Shown here: positions 17,847 to 25,608 of the stretch, in pieces
Layout of the letters: the number at the start of each line of letters is the position of its first letter
Position numbering within the stretch: the stretch's first letter is position 1
DNA from: Pandoraea sp. PE-S2T-3
GTDB lineage: Bacteria > Pseudomonadota > Gammaproteobacteria > Burkholderiales > Burkholderiaceae
Direction of reading: 5' to 3'
Assembly (NCBI RefSeq): GCF_002179965.1
Contig: NZ_NGUQ01000008.1
Location: 186,001 to 250,000 of the forward strand
Length of the DNA stretch: 64,000 nucleotides
Made by a program: the position numbers and the translations under genes
The notes under the pieces: model-generated
The model's input: the letters and a program-made list of their open reading frames with translations, nothing else
Told to the model about the DNA's origin: nothing
Database searches by the model: none

Positions 17847-18641
17847 TTAAGCCGCCCCGCGCAGGAACGACGACAGCGCGGTGGTGACCGCCGAGGCGCA
17901 TTCGATGTTCGACAGATGCGCGCCCGGCACCACCACCTGCTGCGCGCCGGCAATGCGCTCGACGATGGCTGTCGACATCACCGGCGGCGTCGCCATATCT
18001 TCCGACCCGGTAATCACCAGTGTCGGCGCCTTGATGGCGGCAATCTCATCGAGCTGATTCATATCGCGCACCGCACCGCAGGCCGCCGCGTAGCCTTCCG
18101 GCGAGAGCGAGCGGAACATGGCCTTCATGCCGTCCACGGTGGCGGGCTCACGCTGCGGATACGACGGCGTGAACCAGCGCGACACGACGGCATCGGTCAC
18201 GGCGCCCATGCCGTCAGCAAGCACGGTACGGATACGGCCGTTCCAGCCATCCTCGCCGCCGATGTGCGCCGACGAGCAGACGATCGCCAGCCGATCGAGA
18301 CGCTCCGGCGCATGAATGCCCAGCCACATGCCGGTCATGCCGCCCATCGACACCCCTGCCAGACTGGCACGGGCAACGCCGAGGGCATCGAGCAGTGCCA
18401 CAACGTCACGCCCCAATTGGGCGATGTTGTACGGCCCCGGCGTCACCGACGAGCCGCCGTGTCCGCGTGTGTCGTAACGAATCACACGGAAGTCTCGTGC
18501 GAGCTCGCTCACCTGCGGCGCCCACATCTCCAGCGTGGTGCCCAGCGAATTGGACAGCACCAGTGCGGGGGCGTGGTCGGCCCCATCGATCGCCACACGC
18601 AGCGTGGCGTCACCCACGTCGATCAGACGTTCTACGGTCAT
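17847..18641 (-). CDS. pcaD: 3-Oxoadipate enol-lactonase
   Basis: Alpha/beta hydrolase that opens 3-oxoadipate enol-lactone to 3-oxoadipate. 264 aa. The nucleophile serine is in AGVSMGGMTG (about residue 98), the oxyanion region is SLGTTLEMW, and the terminal histidine is in GAHLSNIE. The ATG at 18641 has TGAGGAGACG. It is the last gene of pcaHGBCD, 13 bp after pcaC. It ends 3 bp from the convergent pobR. Confidence 0.94.
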   Translation of the reverse strand: MTVERLIDVGDATLRVAIDGADHAPALVLSNSLGTTLEMWAPQVSELARDFRVIRYDTRGHGGSSVTPGPYNIAQLGRDVVALLDALGVARASLAGVSMGGMTGMWLGIHAPERLDRLAIVCSSAHIGGEDGWNGRIRTVLADGMGAVTDAVVSRWFTPSYPQREPATVDGMKAMFRSLSPEGYAAACGAVRDMNQLDEIAAIKAPTLVITGSEDMATPPVMSTAIVERIAGAQQVVVPGAHLSNIECASAVTTALSSFLRGAA

Positions 18642-18654
18642 TCGAATCGTCTCC

Positions 18655-19080
18655 TCAACCTTGTGCGTCGTCACGCGCACGCGTGGTCGAACCCGGCTCG
18701 GCCGCTTCCATTTCCGCGAACACCTTCTCGGCATCGTGAATGGCCTGATTCGCCGCAGGCAAGCCGCAATACAGCGCGGCGTGCATGAACAGCTCTTTCA
18801 TCTCGTCGCGGGTCACGCCGTTGTTGAACGCGGCGCGCACGTGCATGCGAAACTCATCGCCGCGATTGAGCGCGATGAGCAGCGAGAGCGTGATCATGCT
18901 GCGCATATGGCGCGTCAGCCCCGGACGCGTCCAGATATCGCCCCATGCGAAGCGCGTGATGAAGTTCTGAAACTCGTCGTTGAATTCGTTGCGACGCGTG
19001 AGCGTGCGGTCGACGTGCGCGTCGCCAAGGACGGCGCGACGCACCTGCATGCCGTTGTCGTAGCGTTCCTGATCGTTCAT
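18655..19080 (-). CDS. pcaC: 4-Carboxymuconolactone decarboxylase
   Basis: A 141 aa protein of the carboxymuconolactone decarboxylase family, which converts gamma-carboxymuconolactone to 3-oxoadipate enol-lactone. Family sequence includes FITRFAWGDIWTRPGL, the helical core SMITLSLLIALNR and the C-terminal AALYCGLPAANQAI. The start overlaps the pcaB stop by 4 bp (ATGA), so it is translationally coupled. It is a separate gene here rather than a PcaCD (PcaL) fusion. Confidence 0.96.
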   Translation of the reverse strand: MNDQERYDNGMQVRRAVLGDAHVDRTLTRRNEFNDEFQNFITRFAWGDIWTRPGLTRHMRSMITLSLLIALNRGDEFRMHVRAAFNNGVTRDEMKELFMHAALYCGLPAANQAIHDAEKVFAEMEAAEPGSTTRARDDAQG

Positions 19081-20453
19081 TGAGATGTCCCGCCTTGAAG
19101 AGAGTCAGGGGCCGCCGCGTCAGCGAGCGCCAATACGCGGCTCACGAACGTCTCGGCAGCGCCCAGATAGTGTTGAGGGTCCGTCAGACGCACGAGGGCG
19201 TCGTCGGAGAGAACGCGCGTGATCTCGTCGTCTTCGCGCAGCACGTCGAGCAGATCGCGCTGTTGGGCCACGGCGTCGCGGCAGCGGGCTTCGATGCGGC
19301 GATGCGCCTCTAACCGCCCCATAGATTCGCCGAGCGCCATCGTGACCGCCTCCGCCATGATCAGGCCATGCGTGAGATCGACATTGGCGCGCATGCGCGC
19401 ACCGTCCACGGTCCATCCGTCGATCAGCGTGCGCGAGGTGGCCAGCGCGCCGCCGCACAACATGAGCAGTTCGGGCAACGTTTCCCACTCGGCGTGCCAC
19501 GTGCCCAGCCCGCGCTCATGGTCCTGTTGCATCGCGCCGAACAACGTGGCGACGAGTTGGGGCGTGCGTGCTGCGGCGGCAAGAATGGCCGCACATCCGA
19601 CCGGGTTGCGTTTGTGCGGCATGGTCGACGAGCCGCCCCGGCCCGGACCGGATGCCTCGCCGATCTCGCCCACTTCCGTTTGCGTGAGCATGGCCGTATC
19701 GCGCGCGAACTTGCCGAGCAGGCCCGTGAGCGATGCCGCCCAACTGCCCACGCGCACGATGCGATCGCGCTGGCCGTGCCACGGCGTCGCGGCGTCGGAC
19801 AAACCGAGATGTTTCGCCAGTGCAGCGCTCACCGCCGGGCCTTGCGTGCCCAGCGACGCGAGCGTGCCTGCCGCGCCACCAAACTGCACGCACAGCACTT
19901 GCTCCCGCAACGCGAGCAGATCCGTGCGCGCGCGCAACAGCGCGTCGAGCGTGCCGGCCAGCTTCAGGCCGAAGGTGATGGGCAACGCGTGTTGCAACCA
20001 CGTGCGGCCAATCATGAGCGTCGCACGATGCGCGCGCACCTGATCGGCGAACTGCGCAATCAGACCGTCGAGGTCCGCGCCGAGATCGTCGAGTGCGCCA
20101 CGCACTTGCAGCACGAGACCGGTATCGATCGCATCCTGACTGGTCGCGCCCCAGTGCACGAAGCGGGCCGCTTCGGGGTCGAGCGCTTTCACGCGCGCGG
20201 TCAGTTGCTTGACCAGGGGAATGGCGAGATTGCCCGCGCACGCGGCGGCGTCGCGCAGCGCCGGCCAATCGAGATCGGCCGCGTGGGCCGAGGCAGTAAT
20301 GGGGGCGACGGCGGACGCCGGGATGAGGCCGGTATCGGCTTCGGCGCGCGCGAGCGCCACTTCGAAGTCGAGCATGCCCTGAAGCGTGGCGTCGCGCGAG
20401 AAGCGCGCCGACACGGCAGCGCCGCGCAGCAATGAGTCAAGCAGTTCCGTCAT
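19077..20453 (-). CDS. pcaB: 3-Carboxy-cis,cis-muconate cycloisomerase
   Basis: A 458 aa member of the fumarase/aspartase superfamily that makes gamma-carboxymuconolactone from beta-carboxymuconate. The superfamily signature GSSTMPHKRNP is intact, near residue 275. The N-terminal part holds HWGATSQDAIDTG, also conserved. It follows pcaG after 115 bp that contain a short TGCATT-N5-AATGCA hairpin, and it leads into pcaC. Confidence 0.96.
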   Translation of the reverse strand: MTELLDSLLRGAAVSARFSRDATLQGMLDFEVALARAEADTGLIPASAVAPITASAHAADLDWPALRDAAACAGNLAIPLVKQLTARVKALDPEAARFVHWGATSQDAIDTGLVLQVRGALDDLGADLDGLIAQFADQVRAHRATLMIGRTWLQHALPITFGLKLAGTLDALLRARTDLLALREQVLCVQFGGAAGTLASLGTQGPAVSAALAKHLGLSDAATPWHGQRDRIVRVGSWAASLTGLLGKFARDTAMLTQTEVGEIGEASGPGRGGSSTMPHKRNPVGCAAILAAAARTPQLVATLFGAMQQDHERGLGTWHAEWETLPELLMLCGGALATSRTLIDGWTVDGARMRANVDLTHGLIMAEAVTMALGESMGRLEAHRRIEARCRDAVAQQRDLLDVLREDDEITRVLSDDALVRLTDPQHYLGAAETFVSRVLALADAAAPDSLQGGTSQ

Positions 20454-20568
20454 CGGAGAGTCGATGGTGGTTGTTGCATTGCAAAAATGCAGAGACGGCC
20501 ACGGGCCGCCAGCACTTTCATGCCGGTGGCCCGAGGCCGCGCCAATGTCAGAAAGACTTCAACCGACG

Positions 20569-21168
20569 TCAGAGGTCGAGGAAGACCGTCTCCGCATTGC
20601 CGCCGTGGCTCTGCATACGGATATCGAAACGGTACGTCACACGCCCGCCGATCACCTCGCGGCGCGCCACCAGCGTGTGGCGCCGCTCGGCCGGTACCTG
20701 TTGCAGCACGGGGTCTGCCGCGTTGGCAGTTGCCTCATCGTCGAAATAGATACGCGTAAACAGATGATTCAGCAAGCCCCGCATCGTCAGCACCACGTCG
20801 ATGCGCGGTGCCTCGCCCTGCCCGGTCGAGCCCGGCTTGATCGTCTCGATCACGAAACGGTTCTCGGCGTCGGTGCCCGTGCCGCAACGCGCGGCACCCG
20901 CAAAGCCGGTGCGCTCGATGTCGTCGGCCGTCTCGACATACCGCCCGTCGGCGTCGGCCTGCACGATCTCGATGAGCGCGTCGTTGATCGGGTTACCGGC
21001 ACCGTCGATCACCTGACCGATCACGCGGATGGCTTCACCCTTCGCACGGTCGGTGGCGGCCACCGGCGTGAAGGCGCTCTTGAAGTCGTACAGGTACTGC
21101 TCGGGCGAGAGGCCATAAGCGAAGTACGGGCCGACGGTCTGCGACGGCGTTTGCTTGTAGTCGGACAT
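20569..21168 (-). CDS. pcaG: Protocatechuate 3,4-dioxygenase alpha subunit
   Basis: 199 aa subunit of the intradiol ring-cleaving enzyme that turns protocatechuate plus oxygen into 3-carboxy-cis,cis-muconate. SQTVGPYFAYGLSP is the N-terminal family segment and PRIDVVLTMRGLLNHLFTR the beta-sandwich core. As usual for alpha subunits, it lacks the iron-ligand set found in PcaH. It starts 3 bp after the pcaH stop, consistent with tight coupling. Confidence 0.96.
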   Translation of the reverse strand: MSDYKQTPSQTVGPYFAYGLSPEQYLYDFKSAFTPVAATDRAKGEAIRVIGQVIDGAGNPINDALIEIVQADADGRYVETADDIERTGFAGAARCGTGTDAENRFVIETIKPGSTGQGEAPRIDVVLTMRGLLNHLFTRIYFDDEATANAADPVLQQVPAERRHTLVARREVIGGRVTYRFDIRMQSHGGNAETVFLDL

Positions 21169-21171
21169 GGC

Positions 21172-21882
21172 TCAGGACTCCATCGGCGTTTGGTCGGCAC
21201 CGCGCAGCACGATGTCGAATTCGTAACCCAGCGCGTAGTCGGGCTCGGTGATGTCCATCGAGAAACGCGCGATCAGGCGGTTGCGGGCATGCGCCGGCGT
21301 GGCCTCGAAAATCGGGTCGTAGGCGAGCAGCGGGTCGCCCGGGAAGTACATCTGCGTCACGAGCCGGGTCGCGAAGTACTGGCCGAACACCGAGAAGTGC
21401 AAATGCTGCGGACGCCACGCGTTGTGGTGGTTCTTCCACGGGTACGCACCCGGCTTGATCGTCAGAAACTTGTAACGCCCTTCGGCATCGGTCATCGCGC
21501 GGCCGGCACCGAGGAAGTTCGGATCGAGCGGGGCGTCGTGCTGATCGACCTTGTGCACGTAACGGCCGCAGGCGTTCGCCTGCCACAGTTCAACGAGGGT
21601 ATTGGGTACCGGACGGCCGCCTTCGTCGAGCACGCGGCCGGTGACGATGATGCGCTCGCCAAGCGGTTCGCCGTTGCGCACGGCATTACGCGTCAAGTCG
21701 CTGTCCAGCGCCCCGATGATGCCGTTGCCGTAGACCGGCGAGCGCAGGTCTGCGAGATTCTGTTTGACCGGAACCAGCAGTTCCTTGGGGCCTCGCAGCG
21801 CGGTGGACTTGTACCCGCTGTCGATGAGTTTGGGATGGGAGTCCCAATCGCGCGGGCGCAGGACGGTTGTCGACTTCGACAT
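21172..21882 (-). CDS. pcaH: Protocatechuate 3,4-dioxygenase beta subunit
   Basis: 236 aa catalytic subunit carrying the non-haem ferric iron. The ligand set is visible: a tyrosine in CGRYVHKVDQ, a tyrosine in GAYPWKNHHN, and two histidines in RPQHLHFSVFG. The ATG at 21882 follows TGGAGTGAG; an upstream ATG at 21927 lies in the promoter region. It is the first gene of pcaHGBCD and is divergent from pcaQ. Confidence 0.97.
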   Translation of the reverse strand: MSKSTTVLRPRDWDSHPKLIDSGYKSTALRGPKELLVPVKQNLADLRSPVYGNGIIGALDSDLTRNAVRNGEPLGERIIVTGRVLDEGGRPVPNTLVELWQANACGRYVHKVDQHDAPLDPNFLGAGRAMTDAEGRYKFLTIKPGAYPWKNHHNAWRPQHLHFSVFGQYFATRLVTQMYFPGDPLLAYDPIFEATPAHARNRLIARFSMDITEPDYALGYEFDIVLRGADQTPMES

Positions 21883-21960
21883 GGTCTCACTCCATTTTGT
21901 GTTGACGGGCCTGGCTAGGATGAACAAATCCTTCCAGTGTGTTTAGTTCGTTTGCAACAC

Positions 21961-21983
21961 TATATCCATAATCAACGGATATA
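21961..21983. promoter_or_regulatory. Inverted repeat between pcaH and pcaQ (putative PcaQ site)
   Basis: TATATCC-N9-GGATATA, perfect 7-bp arms, containing the T-N11-A pattern of LysR-type sites. It is 79 bp upstream of pcaH and 40 bp upstream of pcaQ. Confidence 0.65.
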
Positions 21984-22022
21984 TTTATTGACATTTTCTT
22001 AGGCTTTTCATAACTTTTCGGC

Positions 22023-22970
22023 ATGGAAAGACACTTACTCGACGGGCGTATCAAGCTGCGCCATTTGCAATGCCTGCTGGCGGTCGCACAGCACGGCAGC
22101 CTGCAACGGGCAGCCGAAGCGCTGTCCATCACCCAGCCGGCGGTGAGCAAGACCATTGCCGAGCTTGAAGCGCTGCTCGGCGTGCGCCTGTTCGACCGTG
22201 GCCGTAATGGCGCGCGCCCGACTGCGCAGGCCGAACTCTTCCTGCGCCATGCGGGCGCCAGCGTCAGCGCGCTGCGGCAGGGCATCGATGTCCTCTCACG
22301 CGCCGTCGGTCAGACCGGCGGTGTGATCGAGATCGCCGTACTGCCCACGCTGGCGGCGGCGATGATGCCGGCCGTGCTCGACACCTTCCGGCGGGAATGG
22401 CCGGGCATCGTCGTTCAGGTCCACACCGGCGCCAATCAGCAGTTGCTCACACAGTTGAAATCGGGACAGGTCGCGCTCGCGTTGGGGCGTCTGTCCGGGC
22501 CGGAAGGCATGACCGGCCTCACGTTCGAACATCTCTACGCCACCCCGCTATGCATCGTGGTGCGCCCCGACCATCCGCTGGTGAAACAGCGCACCGTGTC
22601 GATTGCCGATATCGCCCGCTACCACGTCGTGCTGCCGCCCCACGGCACCATCCTGCGCCATACCGCCGACAGTTTCCTGCGCGCCCATGGCGTCGGCGCG
22701 CTGGACGACTATTCGGAACTGCTCTCCATGTCGCTCGCCCGCGCCATGACACTGCGCGACGACGTGGTCTGGATCGCCTCGGAAATCACCGTGCAGGACG
22801 ATTTGGCCGACGGTGTGCTGTGCGCCCTGCCCTTCGCCACCAAAGGCACCGAGGAATCCATCGGCATTCTCTGGCGCAACGACACCATGCCCACGCCGCC
22901 CGAGCAGACGCTCATCAGCGCCATGCGCGAAGCTGCGCGCGTGCGTTACGGCGTGCCCGGGCTTCGTTGA
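22023..22970 (+). CDS. pcaQ: LysR-type regulator PcaQ
   Basis: A 315 aa protein with an N-terminal LysR helix-turn-helix (HGSLQRAAEALSITQPAVSK, about residues 26-45) and a periplasmic-binding-like effector domain. PcaQ proteins activate pcaDCHGB in response to carboxymuconate or carboxymuconolactone. Divergence from pcaH and the intergenic inverted repeat support the name. It ends 10 bp before the convergent amidohydrolase gene, with no terminator between. Confidence 0.9.
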   Translation: MERHLLDGRIKLRHLQCLLAVAQHGSLQRAAEALSITQPAVSKTIAELEALLGVRLFDRGRNGARPTAQAELFLRHAGASVSALRQGIDVLSRAVGQTGGVIEIAVLPTLAAAMMPAVLDTFRREWPGIVVQVHTGANQQLLTQLKSGQVALALGRLSGPEGMTGLTFEHLYATPLCIVVRPDHPLVKQRTVSIADIARYHVVLPPHGTILRHTADSFLRAHGVGALDDYSELLSMSLARAMTLRDDVVWIASEITVQDDLADGVLCALPFATKGTEESIGILWRNDTMPTPPEQTLISAMREAARVRYGVPGLR

Positions 22971-22980
22971 GCGCCGGGGT

Positions 22981-23889
22981 TCACACCACCACTGCGGGCG
23001 ATGTGTCCGCACTGGCACCCAGACCCAGCATGCGCACGGCGTTCTCCTTGAGCACCAGTGGTTTGACTTCATCGCGAAAGCCCGCCGTCTCGAAGTCGCG
23101 CAGCCAGCGGTCCGGGGCAATCAACGGAAAGTCCGAGCCGAACAGCATCTTCTCCCGCAGCAGTGAATTCGCGTACTGCACCAGCTCCGGCGAGAAGTAC
23201 TTTGGCGACCAGCCCGACAAGTCGATATACACGTTCGGCTTGTGCAGCGCGATCGAGAGCGCCTGCGATTGCCACGGCCACGAGGGGTGCGCAATCACGA
23301 TGTTCATTTCGGGAAAATCGGTCGCCACGTCGTCGAGATGAATTGGCTCCGAGTACTTGAGCCGAAGCCCGCCGCCGCCCGGCATGCCCGAACCGATGCC
23401 CGAATGACCGCTGTGAAACACGGCGGTTAGTTGGTACTCCGCGATCAGCTCGTACATCGGATACGCCATCCGGTCGTTGGCGAAGAAGCCCTGCATCGTC
23501 GGGTGGAACTTGAACCCGCGCACACCAAACTCTTCGACCAGACGGCGCGCTTCGCGCACGCCCATGCGTCCCTTGTGCGGGTCGATGCTCGCGAACGCGA
23601 TCATGATGTCGGCGTTCTCTTGCGCATAGCCCGCGATTTCCTCGTTCGGAATACGCCGCCGGCCGATGTTGGCCTCGCAATCGACCGTGAACATCACGAA
23701 GCCGATATTGCGCTCGCGGTAATGCGCGATGGTCTCGGGAATCGTCGGCCGGCGGTTCTGCTTGAGCACGGTGCCGAAATATTTGTCCGCCGCGTCGTCG
23801 AATGCTTTGCCGAACAAATCCGGAGGCTGACAGCACGACACTTCGGCGTGAACGTGCGTATCAATAGCGACGAGTGTGTCGAGATTCAT
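22981..23889 (-). CDS. ACMSD-type amidohydrolase in the ferulate operon
   Basis: A 302 aa metal-dependent hydrolase/decarboxylase of the amidohydrolase superfamily. The metal motif is IDTHVH near residue 10, with further ligands in FKFHPTMQGF, VFHSGHSG, IVIAHPSWPW and GSDFPL. The ATG at 23889 overlaps the dehydrogenase stop (ATGA), placing it in the fcs-acd operon. In other phenylpropenoid clusters (CouO of Rhodococcus) an amidohydrolase-type enzyme cleaves a beta-keto aryl-CoA, so a thioester-cleaving or decarboxylating role here is possible. That is inference. Confidence 0.85.
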   Translation of the reverse strand: MNLDTLVAIDTHVHAEVSCCQPPDLFGKAFDDAADKYFGTVLKQNRRPTIPETIAHYRERNIGFVMFTVDCEANIGRRRIPNEEIAGYAQENADIMIAFASIDPHKGRMGVREARRLVEEFGVRGFKFHPTMQGFFANDRMAYPMYELIAEYQLTAVFHSGHSGIGSGMPGGGGLRLKYSEPIHLDDVATDFPEMNIVIAHPSWPWQSQALSIALHKPNVYIDLSGWSPKYFSPELVQYANSLLREKMLFGSDFPLIAPDRWLRDFETAGFRDEVKPLVLKENAVRMLGLGASADTSPAVVV

Positions 23890-25607
23890 GCTGCGGTCTC
23901 CGGTTCGGCAATCTGCGCCGCGATGATGCCCATCGCCCGCCGTGTGTCGGGGAGTTCGAATTTGAGCCAATAACGCGCTGCGCTGCGTTTGCCGTGGACA
24001 TCGCCGCCATCGGCGAGCGCCGCCTGTGCCCAGAGGCCAGCCATCGACAAGCCGTGCACGACACGCATCACCTCTCCTGCAACACATAGCGCCGCACGGG
24101 GCGATGCTTGTGCCAGCGAAATCGCATTCGGCATCAGTGCCCGCCATTCGTCGAAGCAAGCTAGCGCTGCGTGGAAGCCGCCGAGTGCGTGATCGGTCGA
24201 AACCTCGCAAACCTGAGCGCGCGCCCGGTCGAGCCACTGCCCCAGCGTCACGCCGTTGTCGCGAACGATCTTGCGCATGAACAGATCGATGGCCTGAATC
24301 TCGTTCGTGCCTTCGTAGATCATCGGGATGCGCGCATCGCGCATGATTTGCGAGATGCCCGTTTCTTCCACATAGCCGTAGCCGCCGAACACTTGCAACG
24401 CCGCGCTAGCACCTTCGAACGCCTGCTCCGTGAGCATCGCCTTGACGACCGGCGTCAGCAGCGCAGCGAGCGCATTGGCTTGCTGCCGTACTTCAGGCGT
24501 CTCGGCGTGATGCGCTTCGTCAATCGCGAGTGCTGCGCGATACAACAACAGGCGAGCGCCTTCGACTGCGACGCGTTGCCCTTCAAGCAAACGCCACACG
24601 GCCGGATGCGCCGCGATAGGGGCTCCCGCAGCCGCCCCCGGCACACGCGACTGCACGCGCTCGCTGGCGTGTCGCGCAGACATTTCGAACGCGCTCTGTG
24701 CAAGGCCTAGCCCGGAAGCGCCCACATGCAGCCGCGCCGAATTCATCATCGCGAACATCGCTTCGAGTCCCCCGTGCGGTGACCCGACGAGATAGCCCGT
24801 CGCGCCCTCGAATGCCATCGAGCAAGTGGCGCTGCCGCGAATGCCCATCTTGTGTTCGATACCGGTGCAGTGCACGGCGTTGCGTTCGCCGTCGGGCAGC
24901 CACTTCGGTACGAGAAAGAGCGACAACCCGGCGCTACCTGCCGGGGCGTCAGCCGTGCGCGCCAGCACCAGATGCACGATGTTCGGCGTGAAGTCCTGCT
25001 CACCGCCGGAGATGAATATCTTCTCGCCGGTGACGCGCACCGTCTGATCGTTCAACCACTCAGCGCGCGTGCGGATCTGGCCCAGATCGCTACCGGCGCC
25101 CGGCTCGGTCAGGCACATCGTCGCCAGCCATTCGCCGCTCACCAGCGGCGCAAGCCACGCGTCCTGCAACGCCTCGTTGCCGAAGCGGTGCACACACTCG
25201 TACGCACCGTGCAGAATGCCCGGGTACATCGTCCACGCGAGATTCGCCCCGGCGGTCAGTTCCTGCAACGCTACCTGCGCGACGATCGGCAGACCCTGCC
25301 CGCCCACGTCGGGATCACAAGGCAGCGACGGCCAGCCCGCTTCCCGGTACTGGCGATAGGCCTCGGCAAACCCTGCCGGGGTGCGCACCTCGCCGTCTTG
25401 CCACTGGCAGCCGTCACGATCGCCCGCTGCGTTGAGCGGCGCCAGCACGTCGCGTGCAAAGCGCCCCGCTTCGTTGACCACCTGCATGAGCGTTGCCGTG
25501 TCGAACTCGCGAAACGGCGCCAATCGGGCAAGCGCATCGCCCACGCCGAGCCGCGTCATCACGAACGCAATATCGTCCGCCGCACTACGCACTTCCCGAT
25601 AGACCAT
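23886..25607 (-). CDS. Acyl-CoA dehydrogenase in the ferulate operon
   Basis: A 573 aa FAD-dependent dehydrogenase of the longer acyl-CoA dehydrogenase class. It has an N-terminal extra segment (MVYREVRSAADDIAF), the FAD/substrate motif MCLTEPGAGSDLG, and the C-terminal QVFGGYGYVEETG with YEGTNEIQAID. The ATG at 25607 is 1 bp after the fcs stop. Pseudomonas ferulate clusters also carry an acd gene of unclear need. It could process dihydro-forms of hydroxycinnamoyl-CoA or side-chain intermediates; the substrate is not shown. Confidence 0.9.
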   Translation of the reverse strand: MVYREVRSAADDIAFVMTRLGVGDALARLAPFREFDTATLMQVVNEAGRFARDVLAPLNAAGDRDGCQWQDGEVRTPAGFAEAYRQYREAGWPSLPCDPDVGGQGLPIVAQVALQELTAGANLAWTMYPGILHGAYECVHRFGNEALQDAWLAPLVSGEWLATMCLTEPGAGSDLGQIRTRAEWLNDQTVRVTGEKIFISGGEQDFTPNIVHLVLARTADAPAGSAGLSLFLVPKWLPDGERNAVHCTGIEHKMGIRGSATCSMAFEGATGYLVGSPHGGLEAMFAMMNSARLHVGASGLGLAQSAFEMSARHASERVQSRVPGAAAGAPIAAHPAVWRLLEGQRVAVEGARLLLYRAALAIDEAHHAETPEVRQQANALAALLTPVVKAMLTEQAFEGASAALQVFGGYGYVEETGISQIMRDARIPMIYEGTNEIQAIDLFMRKIVRDNGVTLGQWLDRARAQVCEVSTDHALGGFHAALACFDEWRALMPNAISLAQASPRAALCVAGEVMRVVHGLSMAGLWAQAALADGGDVHGKRSAARYWLKFELPDTRRAMGIIAAQIAEPETAA

Positions 25608-25608
25608 T

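Noticed and set aside
23890-24237. Upstream extension of the amidohydrolase reading frame
   Set aside because: It lies inside the acyl-CoA dehydrogenase in another frame; the ATGA overlap at 23886-23889 and the start of the metal-binding strand fix the real start.
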